A stretch of DNA of 64,000 nt from Micromonospora sp. CCTCC AA 2012012 (GTDB taxonomy: Bacteria; Actinomycetota; Actinomycetes; Mycobacteriales; Micromonosporaceae). Positions 7,707 through 19,090 of the stretch are shown here, piece by piece. The notes under the pieces are model-generated. The model saw nothing but the letters and a program-made list of their open reading frames with translations. It was not told the DNA's origin and searched no databases. The position numbers and the translations under genes were made by a program. Position 1 is the first letter of the stretch. Each line of letters opens with the position of its first letter. Where the stretch lies: NCBI RefSeq assembly GCF_040499845.1, contig NZ_CP159342.1, positions 2,480,001 to 2,544,000 of the forward strand, in the 5' to 3' direction.

Positions 7707-8967
7707 GCGACAGCCGCCAGTCGACGGAAGATCATCGCGGACTGGAAACCGCCGAAGCCGCTGCCCACCGAGAGGGCCACGTCCACCGGCACCTCGCGCG
7801 CCTCGTTGGGCACGTAGTCCAGGTCGCACTCGGGGTCGCGGGTGCTCCAGTTGGCGGTCGGCGGGACCACGCCGTACTCGATGGCGAGCGCGCAGGCGGC
7901 CATCTCGATCGACCCGATGGCGCCCAGCGAGTGGCCGACCATCGACTTGATCGAGCTGATCGGCACCCGGTACGCGGCCGGCCCGAGCGCCCGCTTGAAC
8001 GCCGCCGTCTCGTGCCGGTCGTTCTGCCGGGTGCCGGAGCCGTGCGCGCTGATGTACGACACGTCGCCCGGCGCGATCCGCGCCTGCCGCATCGCGTCGG
8101 AGATGGCCAGCGCCATCTCCACCCCGTCGGGGCGCAGCCCGGTCATGTGGAACCCGTTGCTGCGGCTGGCGTAGCCGGCCAGCTCGCAGTAGACGTGGGC
8201 GCCGCGCCGGCGGGCGTGCTCGGCCTCCTCCAGCACCAGCACCGCCGCCCCCTCGGCGAGGACGAACCCGTGCCGGTCGGCGTCGAACGGCCGGGAGGCG
8301 TGCTCCGGGTCGTCGTTGTCCGGGCTGGTCGCCTGGATCGCGTCGAAGGAGGCGACGGTGACCGGCGAGATCGGCGAGTCGGCGGCCCCGGCGAGCAGCA
8401 CGTCCGCCTCGCCGTCGGCGATGAGCTGGTGGGCGTACCCGATGGCGTCGATGCCGGAGGTGCAGCCGGTGGAGACCACCTGGGCCGGGCCGTGCAGGCC
8501 GTGCCGGCGGGCCACCTCCGCGGCCAGGCTGCTCGGCACGAGCGCCTGGTACAGGAACGGCCCACCGCGGGTGTGGTCGACCAGCCAGCGGCTGCCCGCG
8601 TCGCTGACCCGCACGTACTCCTGCTCCAGGGCCATGGTGCCGCCGACGGCGGTGCCGAGCACCACCCCGGCGCGGTCCCGCGCGGCGTCGGTGAGGGTCA
8701 GTCCACTGTCGGCGAGCGCCTCGGTCGAGCAGGCGAGGGCGAACTGCACGTACCGGTCGGCGCGCTGCCGTTCCGCGAGGGTGATGCCGGCGGCGTCCGG
8801 GTCGAAGTCGCACTCGGCGGCGATCCGGGACCGGAACGGCGACGGGTCGAAGAAGCTGATCCGCCGGGTGGCCGTCCGCCCCTCGGTGATGGTCTTCCAG
8901 AACCGGTCCCGGGTGGCGCCGCCGGGCGCGACGACGCCGATGCCGGTGACCACGGTCCGTCGGCCGG

Positions 8968-8971
<4 letters not shown>
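7703..8971 (-). CDS. Type II PKS ketosynthase alpha
   Basis: A 422-residue decarboxylative ketosynthase. All catalytic residues are visible: Cys170 in [12 protein letters not shown], His310 in [11 protein letters not shown], Lys342 in SSIKSMVG and His347 in GHSLGAIGS. The order cupin, KS-alpha, chain-length factor with an aromatase nearby is that of whiE-type spore-pigment clusters, as is the pairing with TcmI-like cyclases. The GTG start at 8971 overlaps the cupin stop by 4 bp. It works with the chain-length factor and the ACP domain of the 9369-10160 fusion to make a poly-beta-ketone from malonyl units. The product class is inferred from gene order only. Confidence 0.95.
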
Positions 8972-11648
<2,677 letters not shown>

Positions 11649-12125
11649 TCACCGCCCGCCGTCGGTGGCCGGCGCCAGGGCCAGCAGCGGCTGGTCGTAC
11701 TCGACGGGCTTGCCGTCCTCGACCAGGATCTCCAGCACCCGGCCGGCCCGGTCGGCGATCACCTCGTTCATCAGCTTCATCGCCTCGACGATGCCGATCA
11801 CCTGACCGGCGCGGACCAGGTCACCGACGGCGACGAACGGCGTCGCGCCCGGCTCCGGGCAGCGGTAGAAGGTGCCGACCACCGGCGACCGCACCGCCAG
11901 CCGGTCCGCCTCGACGGTCGGCTCCTCGACCGCCACCGGCTCCGGGTCGGTCAGCGGCGCCGGGGCGGGAGCGGTCTGCTCCGGACCGTGCCACTCCACC
12001 TCCAGGACGGTCTCGCCACTGCGCAACCGGACCCGGCGGACCGGGCCGGCCAGCTCGTCGACCAGCTTGCGGGCCTGCCGGCGCAGCCCCTCCAGAACCG
12101 CTTCGGGCCCCTGCGCGGCGCTCAT
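11649..12125 (-). CDS. accB: Biotin carboxyl carrier protein of acetyl-CoA carboxylase
   Basis: A 158-residue BCCP. The C-terminal biotinyl domain contains EAMKLMNEV with the biotinylated Lys117, preceded by the thumb-like segment [15 protein letters not shown] characteristic of bacterial AccB. An Ala/Pro-rich linker around residues 50-70 separates it from the N-terminal region. It carries carboxybiotin between AccC and the AccDA carboxyltransferase, both encoded beside it. The ATG overlaps the accDA stop (ATGA). Confidence 0.95.
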   Translation of the reverse strand: MSAAQGPEAVLEGLRRQARKLVDELAGPVRRVRLRSGETVLEVEWHGPEQTAPAPAPLTDPEPVAVEEPTVEADRLAVRSPVVGTFYRCPEPGATPFVAVGDLVRAGQVIGIVEAMKLMNEVIADRAGRVLEILVEDGKPVEYDQPLLALAPATDGGR

Positions 12126-13837
12126 CGGGAGACCACCTGAGCCGGTCGGGCCGCACCGTAGCGGCGGAACCGTTGCCGGCGACGGCGGACCAGGGTGGCC
12201 GGCGGCACGTCCAGCAGCGGAGCCAGGTTCGCGCTCAGCGCGGCGCGCAGCAGGTCGGCCGCGGTCGACGGGTCGTGGTGCGCGGCGGGCGCCGGTTCCG
12301 GCACCACCTCGTCGACCACCCCCAGCCGGCACAGGTCCGGCGCGGTGAGCCGCAACGCGCGGGCCGCCTGCGGCGCGGCCGAGCTGTCCGGCCAGAGGAT
12401 CGCCGCGCACCCCTCCGGGCTGATCACCGAATAGACGGCGTGCTCCAGCATCAGCACCCGGTCGGCGACGGCCATGGCCAGCGCGCCGCCGCTGCCGCCC
12501 TCGCCGGTGACCACCGCGACGACCGGCGTGGGCAGCACGCTCAGCGCGAGGATGTTCTCCGCGATGGCCGCCGCCTGCCCCTGCTCCTCGGCGTCCACCC
12601 CCGGGTCCGCCCCCGGCGTGTCCACCAGGGTCACCACCGGCAGGCCCAGCCGGGCGGCCAGCCGCATCAGCCGCAGCGCCTTGCGGTGCCCGGCCGGACT
12701 GGCCATGCCGAAGTTGCGGGCCACCAGCTCGGCGGTGGTGTGCCCCTTCTGGTGGCCGATCACCATGACCGGCCGGCCGTCGAGGCGGGCCACGCCGCCG
12801 ACCACCGCCGGGCAGTCCGCGCCCAGCCGGTCGCCGTGCAGCTCCACGAAGCCGTCGAAGGCGGTGTCCAGGTAGTCCAGGGTGGTCGGCCGGCCCGGGT
12901 GCCGGGCCGTGCGTACCGTCTGCCAGGCGTCCCGGTCGGGCGCGGCCTGCGCCGCGGGCGGCGTGGCGCGCGGCGGCTCCGGCCGCGGTGGCGGCTCCTG
13001 CCGGGGTACGGGTGCCCGCCGGGCCACCGGACGACCGGCCCCGGCGGCGGCCAGCAGCGCCGTCAACCGGCCGCGCAGGGCGTGCCGGGGCACCACCAGG
13101 TCGACCTGCCCGTGCCGCAGCAGGAACTCGGCGGTCTGGAAGCCCTCCGGCAACGTGGCGCCGGTGACCTGCCGGATCACCCGGGGGCCGGCGAAGCCCA
13201 GCCGGGCGCCGCTCTCGGCGAGCACCACGTCGGTGTTGGTGGCGAAGGACGCGGCCACCCCGCCGTACGTCGGGTCGGTGATCACGCTGACCGTGAGCAG
13301 GCCCGCCTCGCGCAGCCCGGCGACGGCCTGGCTCACCGTGGCCATCTGCATCAGCGACAGCGCCCCCTCCTGCATCCGGGCGCCGCCGGAGGCGGTGACC
13401 AGCACCAGCGGGATCTCCTCGGCGAGGGCCCGCTCCGCGGTACGGGTGATCAGCTCACCGACCACCGAGCCGAGGCTGCCGCCGAGGAAGCGGAAGTCCA
13501 TCACCGCCAGCGCGACCGGGTGCCCGCCGATCCGGGCGGTGCCGCAGAGCACCGCCTCCGCCAGACCGGTCGCCGCCCGCGCCGCGGTGAGCCGCCGCGG
13601 GTACGGCAGGGCGTCCACGAAGCCGATCGGGTCCACCTCGACCGGATGGTCCGGCAGGGCGGTGAACGAGTCCGGGTCGACCAGCTGCGCCACCCGTTCC
13701 GGCGCGTCGAGCCGGGCGTGCGAGCCGCACTCGGGGCAGACGTCCAGGTTGCGCCGCAGGCGCTTGCGGTACAGCAGCGACGCGCAGCCGGCGCACCGCG
13801 ACCAGAGTTGCTCCTCGCGGGGCGCGGTGGTGGTCAC
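12122..13837 (-). CDS. Acetyl-CoA carboxylase carboxyltransferase, fused beta-alpha subunits (AccDA)
   Basis: A 571-residue fusion of the two carboxyltransferase subunits, in the order beta then alpha. The N-terminal AccD half has the zinc finger Cys15-Cys18/Cys34-Cys37 (RCAGC and VCPECGSH) and the crotonase-like core [14 protein letters not shown]. After a Pro-rich linker near residues 290-315, the AccA half shows [23 protein letters not shown] and [12 protein letters not shown]. Such DA fusions are known in streptomycete pathway-specific carboxylases. The GTG at 13837 overlaps the stop of the TcmI-like gene. With AccB and AccC this is a complete malonyl-CoA synthase set inside the PKS operon. 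Confidence 0.92.
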   Translation of the reverse strand: MTTTAPREEQLWSRCAGCASLLYRKRLRRNLDVCPECGSHARLDAPERVAQLVDPDSFTALPDHPVEVDPIGFVDALPYPRRLTAARAATGLAEAVLCGTARIGGHPVALAVMDFRFLGGSLGSVVGELITRTAERALAEEIPLVLVTASGGARMQEGALSLMQMATVSQAVAGLREAGLLTVSVITDPTYGGVAASFATNTDVVLAESGARLGFAGPRVIRQVTGATLPEGFQTAEFLLRHGQVDLVVPRHALRGRLTALLAAAGAGRPVARRAPVPRQEPPPRPEPPRATPPAAQAAPDRDAWQTVRTARHPGRPTTLDYLDTAFDGFVELHGDRLGADCPAVVGGVARLDGRPVMVIGHQKGHTTAELVARNFGMASPAGHRKALRLMRLAARLGLPVVTLVDTPGADPGVDAEEQGQAAAIAENILALSVLPTPVVAVVTGEGGSGGALAMAVADRVLMLEHAVYSVISPEGCAAILWPDSSAAPQAARALRLTAPDLCRLGVVDEVVPEPAPAAHHDPSTAADLLRAALSANLAPLLDVPPATLVRRRRQRFRRYGAARPAQVVSR

Positions 13838-14166
13838 GACCGCCGCCCGGGCGCGTCGAAGCGGTAGAAGCAGTGCGCCATCGCGTCCCGCGGGGAGCGC
13901 CACTCCGGCAGGTACGGCGTGATGTACGGCCGCAGCCGCGCGCTGACCCGCTCGAACTCGGGATGCCGGCGGACGTTCTCCACCGCGCCCTCCCCCGGCA
14001 GCTCCGTCTCCAACAGGTGGACGTACAGATCCCCGAGCCGGTAGAGCGAGCGGTGCCGGACGCCGGCGAGGCGCGGCAGTTCCGTCGCGTCGGACTCGGC
14101 GAAGATCTCGGCCACCTGGTCCTCGGCGGTCGGCACCACCTTCGCGACGATGAGCGAACGGTCCAT
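13834..14166 (-). CDS. TcmI-family polyketide cyclase
   Basis: A 110-residue TcmI/WhiE-ORFVII-like cyclase that would close later rings of the aromatic polyketide. Signature segments are [32 protein letters not shown] and [22 protein letters not shown], typical of this ferredoxin-like-fold family. The ATG at 14166 is preceded by a good GGGAGG ribosome-binding site, and it is the first gene of the PKS operon that ends at 6465. It is divergent from the SARP regulator. A paralogue sharing most of these segments lies on the other side of that regulator (15498-15845). Confidence 0.9.
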   Translation of the reverse strand: MDRSLIVAKVVPTAEDQVAEIFAESDATELPRLAGVRHRSLYRLGDLYVHLLETELPGEGAVENVRRHPEFERVSARLRPYITPYLPEWRSPRDAMAHCFYRFDAPGRRS

Positions 14167-14308
14167 GAACGAGCCTCCCCTGTGACGGCGGTGTGCACCC
14201 GGTCCGGCCGGACGACTGGGCACACGGTGCTCGCGCGGGCGTCACCGGGGCGTCACCCGGGACCGCCGAACCCGACCGGAATCTGGTGACGGTGTGTTGA
14301 CGCAACCT

Positions 14309-14328
14309 GTGCCGCAGCTATGCGGCAC
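14309..14328. promoter_or_regulatory. Perfect inverted repeat between TcmI operon and SARP gene
   Basis: GTGCCGCA at 14309-14316 is perfectly mirrored by TGCGGCAC at 14321-14328 with the 4-bp spacer GCTA. It lies in the 416-bp divergent region between the PKS operon and the SARP gene. No other gene is visible there. A shared operator for divergent control is likely. A short terminator-like hairpin is less likely because no gene ends nearby. Confidence 0.45.
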
Positions 14329-14418
14329 CTGTCCGCGACCGTCGCTTGTCGACACTTTCTCGCAGTTCAGCGCGCTGATCGGTGAGCACTGCGGAAGGTC
14401 ACAATGTCGACGCGGCCG

Positions 14419-14446
14419 TTGACTGAGCGTAACCGGGATTGATAAT
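14419..14446 (+). promoter_or_regulatory. Sigma-70-like promoter for the SARP gene
   Basis: TTGACT at 14419-14424 and GATAAT at 14441-14446 are separated by 16 bp, close to the HrdB-type consensus. Transcription would begin near 14453, about 130 nt before the SARP GTG at 14583. The nearby sequence carries two GTCGAC palindromes. Confidence 0.6.
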
Positions 14447-14582
14447 CTCGGCCCACTGAGCCCGGTGGCCGGGCCGGACGACGGCACCGCGGCGGAACGA
14501 CCGGAGACACTGGCGTCACGGGCAGTCGCGCCGGGCAACGAGGGACAGTCGGGACGAGGGTTCCGGCGCAGGGGGTGCGCCC

Positions 14583-15404
14583 GTGACCGGTCATTCGAGG
14601 ACACCGACGGCGGGGCGGCCGTCCGCACCGCAGGTGTCGCTGCACCTGCTGGGCGGTTTCCGGCTGACGCACGACGAGACCCCGGTGGTGGTGCCCCGGG
14701 GACTGCAACGCGTCATCGCGCTGATCGGCCTGCGGCCGGGCGCCACCCGCAGCCACCTGGCCGGCCTGCTCTGGCCCGAGACCTCCGAGGACCGGGCGCT
14801 GTCGTCGCTGCGGACCGCGCTGTGGCGGCTGCGCCAGGACCCGTACTGCCCGCTGGTCACCGACGGCGACACCGTACGGCTGGGCCCCCGCGTCACGGTC
14901 GACGTCGACGAGCTGGTGCACACCGCCGCCCGGGTGCGCACCGGAGACGTCCCCGACACCGCCGGTGTCGCCCTCGCCGCCGGCCGCCACGACCTCCTCC
15001 CCGGCTGGTACGACGACTGGGTGCTGCTGGAACGCGAACGGCTGCGGCAGCTGCGGCTGCACATGCTGGAACAGCTCGCCGGCAACCACCTCGCCGCCGG
15101 CCGGCACGGGGAGGCCCTGGAGGCGGCGCTGGAGGCGATGGCCGCCGAACCGCTGCGCGAGACCCCGCACCGGCTGGTGGTGCGGATCCACCTCGCCGAG
15201 GGCAACGCCTTCGAGGCCGTGCACGCCTTCTACGTCTATCGGGACCTGCTGCTGCGGGAGCTACGCCTGGAGCCCTCCCCGGCGATGTGCGCGCTGCTCG
15301 ACGAGACCCTCGCCCCGATCCGGCACGCCACCCGACCGACCGCGGCCCCCCGACGGCCGGCGCAGACGCCTCCGGCGGCGTCACGGGCCCGACCGCAGGC
15401 GTGA
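14583..15404 (+). CDS. SARP-family transcriptional activator
   Basis: A 273-residue small SARP regulator. Residues 20-100 form the OmpR-like winged helix (LHLLGGFRLTHDETPVVVP, then LSSLRTALWRLRQDP). Residues about 105-255 are the bacterial transcriptional activation (BTAD) domain with WYDDWVLLERERLRQLRLHMLE and FYVYRDLLLRELRLEPSPAM. It lacks the ATPase extension of large SARPs. The GTG start follows an AGGGGG ribosome-binding site. Its place between two TcmI-like cyclase genes and divergent from the PKS operon makes it the probable pathway-specific activator, binding repeats in the 14167-14582 gap. Confidence 0.9.
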   Translation: MTGHSRTPTAGRPSAPQVSLHLLGGFRLTHDETPVVVPRGLQRVIALIGLRPGATRSHLAGLLWPETSEDRALSSLRTALWRLRQDPYCPLVTDGDTVRLGPRVTVDVDELVHTAARVRTGDVPDTAGVALAAGRHDLLPGWYDDWVLLERERLRQLRLHMLEQLAGNHLAAGRHGEALEAALEAMAAEPLRETPHRLVVRIHLAEGNAFEAVHAFYVYRDLLLRELRLEPSPAMCALLDETLAPIRHATRPTAAPRRPAQTPPAASRARPQA

Positions 15405-15497
15405 CGGGGAGATGACAGCGCCGCCCGCATCGTGGTCCCACACGGTGTCCGACACCCCTCGGTGGGTCCCGCGGCACCACCGGCGAGAGGGGTCCCG

Positions 15498-15845
15498 ATG
15501 AGTCGTCTGTTGATCGTCAGCCGGATCGTGCCAGGCGCGGAGGGGCGGGTGGCGCAGATCTTCGCCGAGTCCGACGCCACCGAGCTGCCCGGTCTGACCG
15601 GCATCCGGCACCGGTCGCTGTACTGCCTGCACGACCTGTGCGTCCACCTGATGGAGACCACGGACGTCGACCCCGACGCGGTGGCCGGGGCACGCAACCA
15701 CCCGCTGTACCGCCAGGTCAACGAACGCCTCTCGGCGCACACCTCGCCGTACCTGCCGACCTGGCACTCCCCCCGGGACGCCGTCGCCGGCTGCTTCTAC
15801 ACGTGGGACGCGGCGAACGTGTCCTCGCCCGGCGCGATCCGCTGA
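15498..15845 (+). CDS. TcmI-family polyketide cyclase (second copy)
   Basis: A 115-residue paralogue of the cyclase at 13834-14166. The segments [22 protein letters not shown] and PYLPTWHSPRDAVAGCFYTWDA are nearly the same, while the middle and the ends differ. The ATG at 15498 follows GAGAGG at good spacing. It is downstream of the SARP gene in the same direction with a 93-bp gap, so the two may be cotranscribed. Having one TcmI-like enzyme in the synthase operon and one with the regulator suggests that two different cyclisation steps, or one redundant step, are encoded. Which ring each acts on cannot be read. Confidence 0.9.
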   Translation: MSRLLIVSRIVPGAEGRVAQIFAESDATELPGLTGIRHRSLYCLHDLCVHLMETTDVDPDAVAGARNHPLYRQVNERLSAHTSPYLPTWHSPRDAVAGCFYTWDAANVSSPGAIR

Positions 15846-16100
15846 CGGCGGCGGCCGGCAACCCGACCGGCGTCCCGGGCCCCGGCGGCACCGGGCCCGG
15901 GACGCCCCCTTCGTCCGGTACGGACACCCGGCCGCCCGCCGTCGTCGCACGCTCGGTCATCCCACCACCACCCCCCGGCACCGGCCCGTCCCAGCAGCGG
16001 CGCGAGCTGCCGACCTCCCTGTCGTCCCCGGCGTACGTGTGGCAAGCTGCGGCGAGTTTTCTCGCGACTTCTGTTCACGTACATACAAGGGAGGTTTGCC

Positions 16101-17078
16101 GTGCCGTCGACTTTCGGACAATGGCTGATCGTGATCCTGGCCCTGCTGGTGGGTCTGCTGGGCGGGTGGCTGCTGGCCTCCCGCCGGCCGGCCGCCCGCC
16201 CCGAGCCCATCGTGGAGGGTGACCCCGTCGCCGGCGTCGAGGACCTGCCCACGCCGGCCACCGCCGTCGTCGACCAGGCGCACCCGGTCGCCGTCGTGGA
16301 CGAGACGCCCGCGCCGGCCGCCGTCACCGACGAGTCGACCCCCGTCGGGTACGACGCTCCCCCGGCCGCCGCCACCCTCGCCGCCAACGCCACCCCGCTC
16401 CCCACCGCCGACGAGCCGGCCGCCGCCGAGCCGGTCCACGCCGCCGAGCCCGTCGCCGCCGAGCCCGTCCACGCCGAGGAGCCCGTCGCCGCCGAGCCCG
16501 TCCACGTCGACCAGCCGGTCGCCGCCGAGCCCGTTCACGCCGCCGAGCCGGCCGCCGCCGAACCGGTCCACGTCGAGGAGCCGGCCGCGCCCGTCCACGT
16601 CGAGGAGCCCGTCGCCGCCGAGCCGGTCCACGCCGCCGAGCCGGCCGCCGCCGAGCCCCTCCACGTCGAGGAGCCGGTCGTGGCGGCCGCGTCGGAGGTC
16701 GAGGAGACCGGCACGCCGGCCGTCGTCCCGGCACCCCGGGCCGCCGTGGAGGACACCCTCACGCCGGTCGCGCCGGAGCCCACCGCTCCCGCCGCGCCCA
16801 ACGGCGCGGTCACCGTGAACGGCAGCGAGGCCGCCGACGACTTCCGGCGCATCCAGGGCATCGGGCCGAAGCTGGCCGCCGCGCTCCAGGCCGCCGGCAT
16901 CCGCACGTACCGCCAGCTCGGCGACCTGGACGAGGGGGCGCTGCGGGAGACCGTCCGCGCCGCCGGCCTGCGCGCCGCCGCCAGCCTCGCCACCTGGCCG
17001 CAGCAGGCCCGGGTGCTCGCCGGCGCCCGCGCCGAGGCCGACCAGATCCTCCCGGCCGGGGTCAGCGAGGACGCCTGA
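16101..17078 (+). CDS. Membrane-anchored AEPVH-repeat protein with C-terminal helix-hairpin-helix domain
   Basis: A 325-residue protein of unrecognised function. Residues 5-28 form one hydrophobic anchor (WLIVILALLVGLLGGWLLA). Residues about 110-200 are a tandem array of near-identical AEPVH/EEPVA units rich in Glu, Pro and His. The last 85 residues, starting DDFRRIQGIGPKLAAALQAAGI and continuing TYRQLGDLDEGALRE, form a helix-hairpin-helix fold as in DUF4332-like or RuvA-like DNA- or protein-binding domains. The GTG at 16101 follows GGGAGG at 6-nt spacing. The domain would be cytoplasmic on a long flexible spacer. A perfect 15-bp terminator follows the stop codon. Confidence 0.75.
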   Translation: MPSTFGQWLIVILALLVGLLGGWLLASRRPAARPEPIVEGDPVAGVEDLPTPATAVVDQAHPVAVVDETPAPAAVTDESTPVGYDAPPAAATLAANATPLPTADEPAAAEPVHAAEPVAAEPVHAEEPVAAEPVHVDQPVAAEPVHAAEPAAAEPVHVEEPAAPVHVEEPVAAEPVHAAEPAAAEPLHVEEPVVAAASEVEETGTPAVVPAPRAAVEDTLTPVAPEPTAPAAPNGAVTVNGSEAADDFRRIQGIGPKLAAALQAAGIRTYRQLGDLDEGALRETVRAAGLRAAASLATWPQQARVLAGARAEADQILPAGVSEDA

Positions 17079-17110
17079 GTCGGTGCCGCCACGACGTGGC
17101 GGCACCGACT
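17078..17110 (+). terminator. Terminator hairpin after the repeat protein gene
   Basis: Fifteen-base arms at 17078-17092 and 17096-17110 are perfectly complementary with a 3-nt loop (GAC). The left arm begins at the last base of the stop codon of the plus-strand gene, so this is a strong intrinsic-type terminator for it. Confidence 0.85.
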
Positions 17111-17112
17111 CG

Positions 17113-17191
17113 CACGATCATGCTCGATCAGTGACGTAGTGGCCTCCCGAATGCGGGGAGGCCACTACTTCCTGGATCGAGCGTGATCGTG
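17113..17191. repeat. Long two-tier hairpin repeat, copy 1
   Basis: An outer arm (CACGATCATGCTCGATC at 17113-17129) pairs with the right end (GATCGAGCGTGATCGTG) with one mismatch. An inner arm GTAGTGGCCTCCC pairs perfectly with GGGAGGCCACTAC. The two tiers are separated by short internal bulges. The right half matches the left half of the element at 18985-19063 as a reverse complement over about 30 nt. This identifies a dispersed intergenic hairpin family rather than a simple terminator. Confidence 0.8.
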
Positions 17192-17261
17192 CCCCCAGCG
17201 GGCGCACGCGGCGGACCGGCGGCGGGGATTTGGACTTATAGTCCGGAACCGGACACGAGGC

Positions 17262-17284
17262 CCGACGGTGATCGCTACCGTCGG
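17262..17284. promoter_or_regulatory. Short inverted repeat upstream of ltrA-like gene
   Basis: CCGACGGT at 17262-17269 and ACCGTCGG at 17277-17284 are perfectly complementary with a 7-nt spacer, about 50 bp before the LtrA start. It could be an operator or a leader hairpin. There is no further support. Confidence 0.3.
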
Positions 17285-17335
17285 TGAGGGGCCGCACGGG
17301 CCCGCCGCGTCGATCCGCCACCGCAGGAGCAGCTC

Positions 17336-18535
17336 GTGCCCTTCGCAACGCCGGAGCCGCCCGCCGGTCGGCCACCCGTGCGTGACCCGGAGTCACCCCG
17401 GCGGGTGACCCTGCTCGAGCTCTTCTTCGACCTGGTCTACGTGGTCGCGCTCGCCCTCATCTCCCGGGGGCTGGTCACCGAGGTGACCTGGGACCGGGCC
17501 TTCCAGTCGCTGCTCATGCTGATGGCGATCTGGTGGACCTGGGCGATCACCACCGTGGTCACCGACATGTACGACCCGCAGCGCCCCGAGATCAAGCTGC
17601 TGATCGCCCTGGTGATGTTCGGCGCGCTGCTGATGACCACCGCCATCCCGGAGGCGTTCGGCAACCGGGGGCTGGTCTTCGCCGGCACGTACGTGGCGAT
17701 CCACCTGGGGCGTGGCCTGTTCCTCATCCCGACGGTGCGCCACCACCCGCAGGCCCAGCGGCGCGCGGCGCGGGTCTTCGCCTGGTTCGCGGTCTCGGCG
17801 GTGCCCTGGCTGGTCGGCGGGGTCGTGCACGGTTCCGCCCGGGAGTGGCTCTGGGCGTCGGCGCTGGCCATCGACTACCTCGGCTTCCGGCTCGCCTATC
17901 CGGTGCCCGGCCTCGGCGTGGTGCCGGCGCAGCAGCGGGACGTGACCGCCGAGCACCTCTCCGAGCGCTACCAGCAGTTCTTCATCATCGCCCTGGGCGA
18001 CGCCATCCTGGTCACCGGCACCATGTTCAGCCTCAGCCACTCGGAGCTGGAGAACATCGTCGCCTTCGCCACCGCGTTCGTCAGCACCCTGCTGCTGTGG
18101 CGCATCTACGTGCACAAGTCCGGGGAGCTGCTGCCGCACGCCATCTCCCGGTCGCGGCAGCCGAGCCGGTTCCTGCTCACCGCCCCGTACACCCATCTGC
18201 TGATGGTGGCCGGGGTGGTCACCACCGCCGCCGGCTTCGACCTGGTGCTGCACGAGCCGGCCGGGCGGACCCCGCCGGCCTGGGCGGCGGTCATCCTGGG
18301 TGGGCCGGCACTCTTCCTGGTCGGCCGGTGCTGCTTCGAGTACGAGGTGTTCAGCCGGGTCTCGGTGTCCCGCCCCGGCGGCCTGCTGGCCCTGCTCACC
18401 ATCGCTCCCGGCGCACTCTTCCTGCCGCCGCTGTTCGCGGCGCTCGGGACGATGCTGGTGCTGGCGGGCGTGGCGGTCGCGGATCATCTGCGCAGCCGGG
18501 GCCGGCCGCCGGAGGACCCGTCCCCGCCGCACTGA
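17336..18535 (+). CDS. Low temperature requirement protein A (LtrA) family membrane protein
   Basis: A 399-residue polytopic membrane protein of the LtrA family. It opens with the signature VTLLELFFDLVYVVALALIS, followed by about ten hydrophobic segments and the conserved EHLSERYQQFFIIALGDAILVTG. LtrA was named for Listeria growth at low temperature; its molecular activity is unknown. The GTG start at 17336 follows AGGAG at good spacing. The gene is monocistronic, with a hairpin repeat upstream. Members are common in actinobacteria and nothing here looks truncated. Confidence 0.85.
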   Translation: MPFATPEPPAGRPPVRDPESPRRVTLLELFFDLVYVVALALISRGLVTEVTWDRAFQSLLMLMAIWWTWAITTVVTDMYDPQRPEIKLLIALVMFGALLMTTAIPEAFGNRGLVFAGTYVAIHLGRGLFLIPTVRHHPQAQRRAARVFAWFAVSAVPWLVGGVVHGSAREWLWASALAIDYLGFRLAYPVPGLGVVPAQQRDVTAEHLSERYQQFFIIALGDAILVTGTMFSLSHSELENIVAFATAFVSTLLLWRIYVHKSGELLPHAISRSRQPSRFLLTAPYTHLLMVAGVVTTAAGFDLVLHEPAGRTPPAWAAVILGGPALFLVGRCCFEYEVFSRVSVSRPGGLLALLTIAPGALFLPPLFAALGTMLVLAGVAVADHLRSRGRPPEDPSPPH

Positions 18536-18647
18536 GCCAGTCGTGCCGGGAAGGGTCCGACTGACCGGTACCGATCATCGTTAGCCGTTCATCGCGATTG
18601 GGTACATGGCCTCCACCTCGATCCACCACGACCCCCGGAGGCACATC

Positions 18648-18854
18648 ATGCGCGGCACCTCGATTCTCGGCGTCATCGTCGTCATCTGGCTGATCATCGG
18701 CGCCATCGCCGCCGGCCAGCGGGGCTACTACGGCAACGACCAGACCAACTGCGCCGAGGCCGGCACGATTCTGGTCACGATCGTCGCCGGACCGCTGAAC
18801 TACATCGGCGCCAACCCGAAGATCGACTGCAAGCTCCCGGAGCCCTCGAAGTAG
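18648..18854 (+). CDS. Small membrane protein, function unknown
   Basis: A 68-residue protein with one N-terminal transmembrane helix (ILGVIVVIWLIIGAIAAGQRGYY, written in parts here: residues 5-24) and a short outer part with two Cys (NCAEAG and DCKLPE) that could form a disulfide. The ATG at 18648 is chosen over an upstream in-frame ATG because GGAGG lies 6 nt before it. A GC-rich terminator follows. I do not recognise the family, but the codon pattern and ribosome-binding site support a real gene. Confidence 0.65.
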   Translation: MRGTSILGVIVVIWLIIGAIAAGQRGYYGNDQTNCAEAGTILVTIVAGPLNYIGANPKIDCKLPEPSK

Positions 18855-18874
18855 GACCGGTTCTGCTCCGCCCG

Positions 18875-18904
18875 GCCCGCGCCCCGCTCCCCCGCGGCGC
18901 GGGC
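18875..18904 (+). terminator. Terminator hairpin after the small membrane protein gene
   Basis: GCCCGCGCC at 18875-18883 pairs perfectly with GGCGCGGGC at 18896-18904 around a 12-nt loop, 21 bp after the stop codon, and is followed by CTTCT. This fits an intrinsic-type terminator. Confidence 0.7.
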
Positions 18905-18984
18905 CTTCTGCTGTCCTCGCGACCCCCCTCACCACCTGCAGGCCGTCCTAGGAGGCTGGGTTACAGGGAACGGCCCACGGGCCG

Positions 18985-19063
18985 CACGATCGTGCTCGAT
19001 CCAGGAAGTAGTGGGGTCGGAGGGCGTCCGAGGCCACTCGATCCGGGATCGAGCACGATCATG
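18985..19063. repeat. Long hairpin repeat, copy 2
   Basis: CACGATCGTGCTCGATCC at the left end pairs with GGATCGAGCACGATCATG at the right end with one mismatch. The left part, including CCAGGAAGTAGTGG, is the reverse complement of the right half of the element at 17113-17191. Both copies lie in intergenic space between genes of opposite or tandem direction and are about 79 bp long. No open reading frame of interest lies inside. Confidence 0.8.
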
Positions 19064-19090
19064 GCGGTCGGCGGACAGCGAGGGGGACCG

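Noticed and set aside
16414..16690. CRISPR or satellite array in the AEPVH region
   Set aside because: Repeats are in frame, degenerate and encode a regular peptide; there are no unique spacers.
17113..17191. Simple bidirectional terminator
   Set aside because: The gene before it already has its own perfect terminator at 17078-17110, and a related copy exists at 18985, so a repeat family explains it better.
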